Shown here one piece after another: positions 1 through 8,404 of a DNA stretch of 64,000 bases. Below the pieces are notes generated by a model. It saw nothing but the letters and a program-made list of their open reading frames with translations. It was not told the DNA's origin and ran no database searches. Source of the stretch: Trichocoleus sp. (GTDB lineage: Bacteria > Cyanobacteriota > Cyanobacteriia > Elainellales > Elainellaceae); contig DATNQD010000063.1 in the NCBI GenBank assembly GCA_036702865.1, positions 1-64,000 of the forward strand. Reading direction: 5' to 3'. The position numbers and the translations under genes were made by a program. The first letter of the stretch is position 1, and the number at the start of each line of letters is the position of its first letter.

Positions 1-75
1 GAAGGTGAGGCTTCCCCTCTGCTTGAGTCCAGCGTTATACTCAGACCAGTTGCGGATGCGGTATTGAGGTTTCAT
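1..75 (-). mobile_element. IS5-type transposase, N-terminal 25 codons, runs off the left edge
   Basis: Reading the minus strand from the ATG at 75-73 gives an open frame of exactly 25 codons to the window edge, beginning MKPQYRIRNWSEYNAGLKQR. The 'RNWSEYN..L..RG' start is typical of DDE transposases of the IS5 group (family knowledge). Only the start is present, so I cannot say whether the element is intact. The terminal inverted repeat should lie in 76-167 but cannot be defined from one end. Confidence 0.7.
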
Positions 76-167
76 GGCTTGTTGCGGTGTGGTAACTACA
101 ACTTACCATCCCTCTTCCCTCCGCAACCCCTCTTCATGCAATAACGCCCCAAACTGGTTAAATTGCG

Positions 168-863
168 CTATCCGATTGATTGAACAGATACATCATAATT
201 CTCTTCAGAGCTTGCCTGAATTACCTGCTGTTGTGCTTGATAGTTACATACTCCGTTGGAATCCCATTGCAGTTCTGCAACTAGAAAGACACTGCCGCCG
301 ATGATGAGTCCAGTGACGAGCTGTTGCCAAATCCCCACATAAGGCAGCATCCCAATCGCCAACAAATGCAGGAGACCGAGCAGGAAAAAAGCTCTCGATC
401 GCATCCCAACTCCGGTAATTAAGTATCCAATTGCACTTAATCCGAGCCAGAGTGGACAAATCCGCATTAAAACGTTGCTCCAACTAAAAAAAATACTTAA
501 ATCTGTCACAATTGCGCCAATCAGCATTAAGAAAACCCAGGAAAATAGAATCCAGGTGAGTCGATCGACGACTGTTAGATGCCAGGTCAGATAGACCATA
601 CCCAGGACACCAATGAGGGTTAATGCAGAAGCAAATATGGCTTGAGTAATCCAGCTAATTGGAAAAAATTGAGCAACAACAAAAATGCCGCCTGAAATGA
701 TTCCCCAAAGCAGGCAAGCTTGGTCATGTTTTGTATAAAATGATGCAAAAAGAGTTGAGCTACCAAGTTGAAAATGAATCAGCCAAACTCCTGGTGCGGC
801 AGGAGCTTCAAGGGCTGGTTTCTTTCTAGAAATAACCGGAATTTCAGGATTAAAAAAGCTCAT
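168..863 (-). CDS. Hypothetical multi-pass membrane protein
   Basis: This 231-residue protein has a soluble N-terminal ~45 residues and then about six hydrophobic segments (roughly residues 46-65, 70-95, 102-125, 132-150, 153-175 and 178-198), followed by a polar Gln-rich tail. It looks like a small integral membrane protein of cyanobacteria, but I recognise no named family and no catalytic motif. A terminator-like hairpin lies just upstream (876-911), so it is probably transcribed separately from the YbjN-like gene behind it. Its 3' end lies about 90 bp from a transposase start, so an insertion sequence has landed next to it without visibly disrupting it. Confidence 0.65.
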   Translation of the reverse strand: MSFFNPEIPVISRKKPALEAPAAPGVWLIHFQLGSSTLFASFYTKHDQACLLWGIISGGIFVVAQFFPISWITQAIFASALTLIGVLGMVYLTWHLTVVDRLTWILFSWVFLMLIGAIVTDLSIFFSWSNVLMRICPLWLGLSAIGYLITGVGMRSRAFFLLGLLHLLAIGMLPYVGIWQQLVTGLIIGGSVFLVAELQWDSNGVCNYQAQQQVIQASSEENYDVSVQSIG

Positions 864-875
864 AAATGCTGCAAA

Positions 876-911
876 TAAAAAAGCTAATTATTGTTATCAT
901 TAGCTTCTCTT
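876..911 (-). terminator. Rho-independent terminator (minus strand)
   Basis: On the minus strand a stem AGCTAAT / ATTAGCT (arms 899-905 and 882-888) closes a ten-base loop and is followed by a run of six T. It would end transcription from the YbjN-like gene. It sits only about 13 bases before the next ATG at 863, so read-through or an internal promoter must supply that gene. Confidence 0.65.
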
Positions 912-1014
912 AATAGCATTGATCCTGAATCTATCACCAGAGCAGAATCGAAATTTTTAAGAATCTACCTGAAGAGATAAGGCTATTTCATCTGAAATAA
1001 CTCCTGTGGACTGA

Positions 1015-1512
1015 TCACTGTAAATTTGGCGAGAGAGATACCGATCGATCGGCGGCGCGTTTTCCCCCAAACTGATCGGCAATAATATCGTCGTAGGTGT
1101 CTGCGATCGTCACAACTGACAAAATGCAGGTCTGTAGTTCCATTAAATCCATGTTTTCGCCGCCTAATACACTGTTGGCAAACAAGACTTCTCCCTCGTC
1201 GCCAAGCTGAAACGCGCCAAACCGCATCCGCGAACTTTCCATCAGCAGATAGCGCATGAGTTCATGGCTGAGTTCACTCCCCACAGTCACACAACTAACT
1301 GCTCGCACAACCGCCAGTTCCCCAGTATCCCAGGGATGGACATCCCAAGCCCGTACCTCTACGTCCACCCTCGCTGAGCCATAGGTGAGATAAAACACAG
1401 GCTGATCTGCTACCACTTCAAGCGAGTCTTTAAACAAAGCTGCTGTCGTTAAATAATCTAAAACCTTGCGATAGGTCAGTTCTTGAGCACTGTTCGTAAA
1501 TGTGAAAGACAT
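1015..1512 (-). CDS. YbjN-domain (type III secretion chaperone-like fold) protein
   Basis: The reading frame is open from 1581, but its first 23 residues are hydrophobic and atypical. The conserved family start appears to be the internal ATG at 1512 (MSFTFTNSAQEL...), giving 165 residues. The pattern of a 'MRFGAFQLGDEGEVLF' strand-turn-strand followed by an acidic helix with 'ADTYDDIIADQFGG' matches YbjN-like proteins common in cyanobacteria. Their role is unclear, and they resemble secretion chaperones structurally. The gene lies 19 bp (from the longer frame) downstream of devA on the same strand and may be co-transcribed. The start is uncertain because neither candidate has a strong ribosome binding site. 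Confidence 0.65.
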   Translation of the reverse strand: MSFTFTNSAQELTYRKVLDYLTTAALFKDSLEVVADQPVFYLTYGSARVDVEVRAWDVHPWDTGELAVVRAVSCVTVGSELSHELMRYLLMESSRMRFGAFQLGDEGEVLFANSVLGGENMDLMELQTCILSVVTIADTYDDIIADQFGGKRAADRSVSLSPNLQ

Positions 1513-1599
1513 GAGGAACGAATAAGGAATGAAGGGGATGAAAAACGAGGATGAAAGAGGAGAGATGAAGTTGAGAGACATCTCTATCCCCTGTTGTCC

Positions 1600-2388
1600 T
1601 TACATCATAAACATCCGGCGATCGAGGCTTTTAGGCTCCTGGGTGTTAACAAAGTCTTCCAGGCTTTCGTCAGACTCAAGATGACCATCAACCAAGTTAA
1701 TGATGCGATCGGCAACGTCTAGAATGCGGTTATCATGAGTGACCATTAGAATCGTGCAGTTTTGTTCCTGTGCCAATTGTTGCAGGAGAGTCACAACTTC
1801 TCGACCCGATTTTTTGTCTAGCGCAGCGGTTGGTTCATCTGCCAGGATGAGGGTGGGTCGGTTGACCAATGCACGGGCAATTGCGACTCGCTGTTTTTGG
1901 CCACCGGAGAGGGCGTTGGGTTTGTAGTCTACTCGTTCGGCTAATCCAAGTTGGCTCAGCATCTCGATCGCCAGCGTTCGCTTTTCACGCCAGTTCTGAG
2001 TCAGCTCAACGGACATCTCCACGTTTTGTGAGGCAGTCAGAGAGTCAAACAGGTTATGTGCCTGGAAGATAAAGCCAATGTTGCGGCGCACCTTCACCAG
2101 TTGAGCGTTACTGAGTCCAACAATTTCCTGTCCCAAAACGCTTAAGCTGCCATCCTGTACAGTCCGTAAAGCACCAATCAGCGTCAGGAGGGTTGTTTTA
2201 CCAGAGCCAGAAGGACCCGTCATAATCACAATCTGACCTTTGGGCAAGTCAAGATTAATCTCAAACAATACCTGCTTTCGCAGATCGCCTTGCCCGTAGT
2301 AGTAATTCAGGTTGCGAATCTGCACTGCCATTTCAGGAGTTGCGGCATTCGATCGCCTGGACTCGTCTGGAATGATCGAAGTACTCAT
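1600..2388 (-). CDS. devA: DevA-family ABC exporter ATP-binding protein
   Basis: This 262-residue ATPase energises the DevC permeases encoded immediately upstream. It has a Walker A GPSGSGKT (residues 58-65), the Q-loop region '[13 protein letters not shown]', a signature LSGGQKQR, Walker B LILADEP and the H-loop 'MVTHDNRI', all intact. It belongs to the LolD/MacB-like subfamily. In Nostoc/Anabaena, DevBCA exports heterocyst envelope glycolipid with an HlyD-like DevB and TolC; paralogous DevCA sets in other cyanobacteria have unknown cargo. The ATG overlaps the preceding devC stop by four bases, indicating translational coupling. The substrate cannot be inferred from sequence. Confidence 0.9.
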   Translation of the reverse strand: MSTSIIPDESRRSNAATPEMAVQIRNLNYYYGQGDLRKQVLFEINLDLPKGQIVIMTGPSGSGKTTLLTLIGALRTVQDGSLSVLGQEIVGLSNAQLVKVRRNIGFIFQAHNLFDSLTASQNVEMSVELTQNWREKRTLAIEMLSQLGLAERVDYKPNALSGGQKQRVAIARALVNRPTLILADEPTAALDKKSGREVVTLLQQLAQEQNCTILMVTHDNRILDVADRIINLVDGHLESDESLEDFVNTQEPKSLDRRMFMM

Positions 2389-3557
2389 GACCCAAACACC
2401 TCAGCCGGATCAGCTGCCTGGACACGACGAACCGCGATCGCTCCAGAAATAATACACATGAGAAATGTGGCAATGAGCAAGTTAACCACCCGTGATACTG
2501 TCATTTGCATGAGTAAGCCAGTTGCGTTTGCTGTTAGGTGATACAGTCCAAGGCTGAGGAAAAACGCAGGGACAAATCCTAAAAACGCGAGCAGGGCTGC
2601 TTCTTGTAAGATAACGCCAAACAAGTAGCGATTTGAGTAACCGATCGCCTTCAAGGTCGCGTATTCTGTCCAGTGATCGGCAACATCGGTATAGAGGATT
2701 TGGTAGACCAGAATTATCCCCACCATAAAGCTCATCGTTGTTAGCAGCGAGAACACGAATCCAATGTTGGTATTTTTGCGCCAGTAATTCAGTTCTTGCT
2801 CCACAAACTCGTCTTTCGTCCAAATCGAGACATCTTGCGGCAGCCGCTCACGCAGCACTTTAACAATTCTTGCTGGATCAGCATCCGGAGCAACGCGCAG
2901 CAAACCAATATCCACCGTATTTAAGGTGCGGCTGTCTTCGTCGGGTCCCAAATTGGCAAAATAGCGCAGAAAGTTTTGATCGCTCATGATCACATTGCCA
3001 TTCCCTGCCGCAAAATCAGTTCCCAGGCTAAATGTGCCCACGAGCTTGACTCGCTTTTCTGCTAACTCCGTCTCAATGCCTGCCTGAGTTGGTCCCACTT
3101 CTGAGCGAGATTTGTCGTCGATCAGTGCTGTCCAGGGCAGGGTTAACGCCGATCGATGCTGCAAAATTCCGGGCAGAGGCAAAACCGGATCATTTGGGTT
3201 AAATGCCAGCACCCGTAGCGGACGCACCTTTTTAGTGATCGGATCTTTCCAGTTTGCGGTCGTGGTGTAGAGCGGATAGGCAGCCGTCACTCCATCAAAC
3301 GCTTCCGCCTGATATAAGCGGCGACGGGCAAACTGTTCCGGGACAAACATGTTGTACTTAACCCGATTCACCATGACAATCTCGCCATTAAACTGCTTTA
3401 CTAGCTGCACCTGACTGTCATACAAAGCATTCTCAAAACCGCGAAAAATAAACATCAGCAGCACTGCAAAGGATACACCCGCAATGGCAGTGAGCAAACG
3501 ACGACGTTCATAGGTCAGGTTAAACCAGGCAAGCGGCGTGCGGCGAAAAAAGCGCAT
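2385..3557 (-). CDS. devC: DevC-family ABC exporter permease (second copy)
   Basis: This 390-residue MacB/FtsX-type permease has one N-terminal transmembrane helix (about 20-40), a periplasmic domain of about 220 residues, and three C-terminal helices (about 265-290, 315-345 and 350-375). The opening motif 'PLAWFNLTYERRRLLTAIAGVSFAVLLMF' is diagnostic of DevC. It overlaps devA by four bases and starts three bases after the stop of the other devC, so the three genes form one tight operon. It is clearly homologous to its neighbour but well diverged, so the duplication is old. The pair may form a heterodimeric channel, which is inference. Confidence 0.9.
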   Translation of the reverse strand: MRFFRRTPLAWFNLTYERRRLLTAIAGVSFAVLLMFIFRGFENALYDSQVQLVKQFNGEIVMVNRVKYNMFVPEQFARRRLYQAEAFDGVTAAYPLYTTTANWKDPITKKVRPLRVLAFNPNDPVLPLPGILQHRSALTLPWTALIDDKSRSEVGPTQAGIETELAEKRVKLVGTFSLGTDFAAGNGNVIMSDQNFLRYFANLGPDEDSRTLNTVDIGLLRVAPDADPARIVKVLRERLPQDVSIWTKDEFVEQELNYWRKNTNIGFVFSLLTTMSFMVGIILVYQILYTDVADHWTEYATLKAIGYSNRYLFGVILQEAALLAFLGFVPAFFLSLGLYHLTANATGLLMQMTVSRVVNLLIATFLMCIISGAIAVRRVQAADPAEVFGS

Positions 3558-3559
3558 GG

Positions 3560-4702
3560 TTAAAATACCTCAGCCGGATCGGTTGTAATGACGCGACGAA
3601 CAGAAATCAGTGCCGATAAACTACACATAACAACGGTTAGCAGCAGCACAAACAGGGCGCGATTCAACTCCATTGTCATTGGTAAACCGCCATTGGTCGC
3701 TCTTAATGTCAGCTCATATAAGCCGAGTGAAACAGCAAAGCCGGGAATGTACCCCAATATTGCCAGGATGACCGCTTCTTGCAGTACGACCTTGAATAGA
3801 AATCCACTCCGATAGCCCATTGCCTTCAGCGTGGCATATTGCTTCATGTGATCAGAAATGTCGGTGTAGAGAATCTGATAAACAATGACCACGCCGACAA
3901 TGCAGGACACGGCAACGCCCATACCAAAGATGAATCCGGTTGATGTAGCAGTGATCCAATAGTCCCGATCGCGGGCAATAATCTGCTCCTGCGTTAGCAC
4001 AATCACATCTGGGGGCAGTGCTTTTTGTAATTGTTCTACAACTTGCAGCGCATCAACCCCTGGCTTGAGTTTAATTAGCCCTAAGTTAATCAGGCTGAGC
4101 GGGAAGGGATCGAAATAGCGACGGAAGTTTTGATCGCTCATGATCAAGGTGCCATCTGCCGTAAAACCGCCGCCCATCGTATATTGCCCACCGATAGTTG
4201 CTTTTCTGCGGTCTGCTTCGGTTACGGTGCCAGTGGCTTGCGGTCCAAATTCTGGTCGAGAAAGGCGATCGATCAGGACGGTATCCGGTCGCCGTAATGC
4301 TGTCAGATTTTCTGGAGCCTGGAGATCGGGCATGAGGAATACTGGATCTTCTGGCGTAATGCCATAGACAAACATTGCCCGACTTTTGCGCGTCTCCGGA
4401 TTGCGCCACTGCACATAGCTCACGTAGAGTGGCATGACCCGCTCGACTCCGTTTACGCCGCCTGCCTGATAGATGCGTTCGATCGGGAAGGGCTTTGTTG
4501 TACTAATTTCCAAGCTCTGCGGCGAAATTAAAAAAATATCGGCGTTGATCTGGCTGTAGATCATAGAAGCCGTTTTTGATAATGACCCCAAAAAGCCCAA
4601 GTTCATAAACACTAGAATTACCGCAAAGGCAACGCCCGCAATTGCCACGAGCAGACGCGGTTTTTCATGAGTTAAATTGAGCCAGGCGATCGGGGTTCTC
4701 AT
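3560..4702 (-). CDS. devC: DevC-family ABC exporter permease (first copy)
   Basis: This first gene of the devC-devC-devA operon encodes 380 residues. An N-terminal helix (about 20-40, 'LLVAIAGVAFAVILVFMNLG') is followed by a large periplasmic domain and three C-terminal helices, the MacB/FtsX topology. Conserved blocks shared with the next gene include 'VYQILYTDISDH', 'YATLKAMGY' and 'TTDPAEVF' at the extreme C-terminus. No membrane-fusion gene (devB/hlyD-like) precedes it: the 270 bp upstream are non-coding and then comes typA. A DevB partner would have to be encoded elsewhere. Confidence 0.9.
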   Translation of the reverse strand: MRTPIAWLNLTHEKPRLLVAIAGVAFAVILVFMNLGFLGSLSKTASMIYSQINADIFLISPQSLEISTTKPFPIERIYQAGGVNGVERVMPLYVSYVQWRNPETRKSRAMFVYGITPEDPVFLMPDLQAPENLTALRRPDTVLIDRLSRPEFGPQATGTVTEADRRKATIGGQYTMGGGFTADGTLIMSDQNFRRYFDPFPLSLINLGLIKLKPGVDALQVVEQLQKALPPDVIVLTQEQIIARDRDYWITATSTGFIFGMGVAVSCIVGVVIVYQILYTDISDHMKQYATLKAMGYRSGFLFKVVLQEAVILAILGYIPGFAVSLGLYELTLRATNGGLPMTMELNRALFVLLLTVVMCSLSALISVRRVITTDPAEVF

Positions 4703-4914
4703 GCGGTGAAATCAGACAGAGGTCGCGATCGAGGGAAGTAACTCTTCACTATTCTAAGGTTTCTACCCCGCAGATCAGGATCACTGGAGTGCCTCCCGGG
4801 AAGTCCGAGTCAAGTTGGGGTTGCCAGCTTGTAAAGGCAATGGGAATGCCAACGTGCTGACACTGCTTAATGGATTGTCCCTTCGTCAAAATTTCCAAGG
4901 TTGATATGAAAGCA

Positions 4915-4946
4915 CAAAAAAAGGGGCGGACAAACTGCCCACCTCT
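4915..4946 (-). terminator. Rho-independent terminator of typA
   Basis: On the minus strand the stem GGTGGGC / GTCCGCC (with G-T pairs) around a short A-G-T loop is followed by CC and a run of seven T. It lies about 30 bases past the typA stop and separates typA from the devC-devC-devA operon. Confidence 0.7.
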
Positions 4947-4972
4947 TAAATGAGTTGATGAATGAAGCGAAT

Positions 4973-6763
4973 TTATCGCTTTGCTAATTTCTTGCTGACT
5001 TTCCGCAAACGGATTGAAGTCGGTGTTACTTCAAGCAGTTCATCAGACCCAATATATTCCAGTGCCCGCTCCAGGCTCATATCCACTGGGGTTTGAAGCT
5101 GGACGAGTTCTTCGCCGCCAGATGCCCGGTGGTTTGTCAACTGCTTCGCCTTGCAGACGTTTAATTCCAGGTCTTGCTGACGGTTATGCTCACCGACAAT
5201 CATGCCCTTATACACCTTGGTTCCAGGCGTGATGAAGAAGACACCCCGATCTTCAGCGTTCTTCATGGCGTAGAAAGTCGCCGTTCCTTCTTCAAAAGAG
5301 ATGAGCACTCCGTTGCGACGAGTCTCTAGATCACCACAAATCTGACGATAATCCAGGAAGCTGTGGTTCATAATGCCGTCCCCACGGGTCAAGCGCATGA
5401 ACTCACCCCGGAAGCCAATCAGCCCTCTTGCCGGAATGATGAATTCTAGCTGAGTCCGACTATTGCCACCGACCTGCATGTTCTGCATTTCGCCCTTCCG
5501 CTGACCGAGCCGCTCAATACAGCCGCCCACGCCTTCCTCAGGAACGTCCAGCACCAACAACTCGTAAGGTTCGCAGGGTTGCCCATTCACTTCGCGGTAA
5601 ATTACCTGTGGCTGGGATACCTGAAACTCATAGCCTTCCCGCCGCATCGTCTCAATCAAGATACCGAGGTGGAGTTCACCCCGTCCCGAAACCAGGAATT
5701 TGTCGGGTGAATCCGTTTCTTCGACGCGCAGAGCAACGTTTGTTTCAAGTTCACGCATCAACCGATCGCGCACCTGACGAGAAGTAACATAAGTTCCTTC
5801 CTGTCCGCAGAAAGGCGAGTCGTTGACCGAGAAAGTCATTTGCAGGGTTGGCTCGTCTACCTTAATCAGCGGCAGTGCATGTGGCTCGTTGGGGCAGGTA
5901 ATCGTTTCGCCAATGTTGGCATCTGCAAAACCAGCAACCGCCACGATGTTTCCGGCAGAGGCTTGATCCAGGTCAATCCGCTTCAGTCCTTCAAAGCCCA
6001 TGAGCTTCGAGATTTTCGCTTTGACGATCGAGCCGTCTTCTTTCACTAGTGCAGCTTGCTGCCCCATTTTGAGCACACCATTGTGGATGCGACCAATCAC
6101 AATCCGACCAAGGTAATCGGAATAATCCAGCGTTGTCACCTGAAGCTGAAGTGGCTTTTCTGGATCACCCACTGGCGGTGGTACATGGCGCAAGATCGCG
6201 TCAAACAGCGGCTTCATATCGACTGGCTCATCGTCTAGCCCATCTTTGGCATATCCAGCCAGACCGGAAGCAAACAAATAAGGGAATTCGCACTGGTCAT
6301 CATCTGCACCAAGTTCTAGGAACAGATCCAGCACTTTGTCGATCGCACCATAAGGATCAGCCTGGGGACGATCGATTTTGTTAACAACAACGATTGGGCG
6401 TAGCCCTTTTTCCAAAGCTTTCTTCAACACAAAGCGGGTCTGCGGCATCGGGCCTTCGTTGGCATCCACGATCAGGATACAGCCGTCCACCATACCCAAC
6501 ACCCGCTCAACTTCACCCCCAAAGTCAGCGTGACCAGGGGTATCGACGATGTTAATTACGGTTTCGTTGTAACGAACTGCCGTATTTTTAGACAGGATAG
6601 TAATGCCGCGCTCGCGCTCCAGCGTATTGGAGTCCATTACGCAGTCTGGAACCTCCTCTCCTTCTCGGAATGTGCCGGACTGCTTCAACAGAGCATCAAC
6701 TAGAGTTGTTTTGCCGTGGTCAACGTGAGCAATGATGGCTACATTGCGGATAGGCAGCGTCAT
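4973..6763 (-). CDS. typA: Ribosome-associated translational GTPase TypA/BipA
   Basis: TypA binds the ribosome in a GTP-dependent way and supports translation and 50S assembly under stress. The frame is open from 6853, but family homology begins at the ATG at 6763 ([20 protein letters not shown]), giving 596 residues, the usual length. G1 AHVDHGKTT (12-20), the G2 region with RGITI, G3 DTPGHAD and G4 NKID are all present. These are followed by translation-factor domain II, an EF-G-like domain and the TypA-specific C-terminal domain ending in lysine/arginine-rich '[10 protein letters not shown]'. It is a single-gene unit with its own terminator downstream. Confidence 0.95.
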   Translation of the reverse strand: MTLPIRNVAIIAHVDHGKTTLVDALLKQSGTFREGEEVPDCVMDSNTLERERGITILSKNTAVRYNETVINIVDTPGHADFGGEVERVLGMVDGCILIVDANEGPMPQTRFVLKKALEKGLRPIVVVNKIDRPQADPYGAIDKVLDLFLELGADDDQCEFPYLFASGLAGYAKDGLDDEPVDMKPLFDAILRHVPPPVGDPEKPLQLQVTTLDYSDYLGRIVIGRIHNGVLKMGQQAALVKEDGSIVKAKISKLMGFEGLKRIDLDQASAGNIVAVAGFADANIGETITCPNEPHALPLIKVDEPTLQMTFSVNDSPFCGQEGTYVTSRQVRDRLMRELETNVALRVEETDSPDKFLVSGRGELHLGILIETMRREGYEFQVSQPQVIYREVNGQPCEPYELLVLDVPEEGVGGCIERLGQRKGEMQNMQVGGNSRTQLEFIIPARGLIGFRGEFMRLTRGDGIMNHSFLDYRQICGDLETRRNGVLISFEEGTATFYAMKNAEDRGVFFITPGTKVYKGMIVGEHNRQQDLELNVCKAKQLTNHRASGGEELVQLQTPVDMSLERALEYIGSDELLEVTPTSIRLRKVSKKLAKR

Positions 6764-7100
6764 AAAGAGGTTCCAGTGTGTAACGGAGTAATTAAGCAAA
6801 TGGTCTGATTTAGAAGTTCGGCTTCTTCGATAAGTTTTCCAGAAAATCTTCAACTTCTGTAAAGAAGCCGTAATGATCTTAGCTTAATCTCTTCTCGATC
6901 GACTGAGGAAAACCCAAGGATTGTCAAGAATGAGACATACTAAATTAATTATAGAATATTTTCGATGGGTACTCGGTGACCTATAGATAGAATCCAATAC
7001 AAGAAAGGACTGGATGAGGAATCATCTAATCAGGACAAGCAGCTTAACTCTCCTGAGCAGGATCGGTGGGCTGCTCACCTCCAGGCTACCCATTTTACCC

Positions 7101-7832
7101 TTATGGCTTTGCCTGCCCCGGTTGTACTGTACAGGGCTGCGTTTGACAGTTATTGATGTAAAGCTGCTCTACATAAGGCTCTTGCCAGTTAAGCGGCACC
7201 TCTAGCAGATCTCTTGTGCCCGTCAAGCCCTGACCAACAAACAACAGCAGCGCGACGCAGTTCAGGACAACATGGACAGTTCGCCAGCGATTAGTGCGGT
7301 CTTTGTAAATTTCCGGGAAGATTGCCAGCGAGAAGATCATCAGCATTGCGGCAGTAATCCCGTAATAGTAGTGGGAAACGTACCACTCAAAGCCTCGTCG
7401 GTATACTTCCGGCTGACAGCCTAGCAAAACCAGCCCGATTCCAGTCAAAACTGCAAATCCACCGCGCTGTAACCGATTATGCACGAAATTGAGCAGGACG
7501 AGTGAAGCGATCGTCAGCCCAAACAGCACAATCAGCAAGCCTGCCCGCAAAGGCTCTTGTTTATCAGCGGGAGCCGCTACAAATTTCGAGAAGATGGCAT
7601 AGGCTAGGCCAACCAGGGCAACACCCACAACGGCATTGCTCAACCACCGACCGACCCGCAGGTGTTCGGGTCCAACTTTGGCAGAAATGGAGCTTTTGCC
7701 GCCTTGAGCAGCGACTAGGCGACGTTGACGGGTCTGCCAGGCATAGTTCACAACAATGCCAATGAGCGGGAAGACAAAAGCAATTGCCAGAATTGGATGA
7801 ATCAAACTTGCAAAGTCAATTGCACTGATCAT
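7101..7832 (-). CDS. DUF4079 family membrane protein
   Basis: A 243-residue integral membrane protein with the DUF4079 hallmark start ('SLIHPILAIAFVFPLIGIVVNYAW'), about five to six hydrophobic segments, an intracellular basic stretch 'QTRQRRLVAAQGGKSS', and a central 'YVSHYYYGITAAMLMIFSLAIFPEI' with conserved histidine and tyrosines. The C-terminus carries two cysteines spaced CQTQPC. DUF4079 proteins are widespread in cyanobacteria and chloroplast-bearing lineages. The histidine placement recalls cytochrome b561-like proteins, but function is not established. It is transcribed divergently from the bcsA-like gene. Confidence 0.75.
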   Translation of the reverse strand: MISAIDFASLIHPILAIAFVFPLIGIVVNYAWQTRQRRLVAAQGGKSSISAKVGPEHLRVGRWLSNAVVGVALVGLAYAIFSKFVAAPADKQEPLRAGLLIVLFGLTIASLVLLNFVHNRLQRGGFAVLTGIGLVLLGCQPEVYRRGFEWYVSHYYYGITAAMLMIFSLAIFPEIYKDRTNRWRTVHVVLNCVALLLFVGQGLTGTRDLLEVPLNWQEPYVEQLYINNCQTQPCTVQPGQAKP

Positions 7833-8404
7833 GTTGGGTAAGACCTTAGGAGTCAGGGGGTTGATTTTGAAAATGAGGCAGGCAAGCTTCCAGTTGCGTC
7901 GAGTTTGCTCCTATTTGCCTGTTACTTCGTCATCACGAATCAGGTGAGTGCTACAACATTCCTTCCGAAATCATATCGCCTCTGATGCTATCCTCTGGTT
8001 GCTGTCCTGCGCTTTTTCTTGCTACCAATTTTCTTGCTACCAATATGTTCGCCAAAATGTCGTTGCCAATATGTCATGCTGCACCAGTTATAAAAAATTC
8101 TATTCCCTGAAAATGTATCTTATTCTCTGAGAATGCATCTAATTAGATAGACTGCCCGTAGTGTGAAATAGAACTTGCTGGAGCAATGGCAACTCGATCG
8201 CCTTTATGAATTCTGATTGATTTTGCAAAGGGATCTGCTATGACAGGTGTAATTAATCTCTGGGTAATACTCTACCGAACTTGACTGAAATTCGCTGTAC
8301 TTGAGGGTTTGCTGCAACTGGGGTGACCTGGTTCGATGACAACGAGAGCAACGATCATTCAGAAAGTAGTGAACGCTCACTGACAAGGAAAAAAAGGAGC
8401 ATCC
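7833..8404. other. Intergenic region between divergent genes; short tandem repeat
   Basis: 572 bases separate the divergent DUF4079 and BcsA-like genes. A perfect 15-bp tandem duplication (TTTCTTGCTACCAAT) occupies 8015-8044, followed by AT-rich sequence. No convincing gene is present; the short frames here lack ribosome binding sites. A good Shine-Dalgarno (AAGGAG) sits six bases before the BcsA-like ATG. Promoters for both genes must lie here, but I could not assign boxes. Confidence 0.5.

Noticed and set aside
7948-8386. Small frames in the intergenic region before the BcsA-like gene
   Set aside because: They include the 15-bp tandem repeat and have no initiation signals; likely chance.
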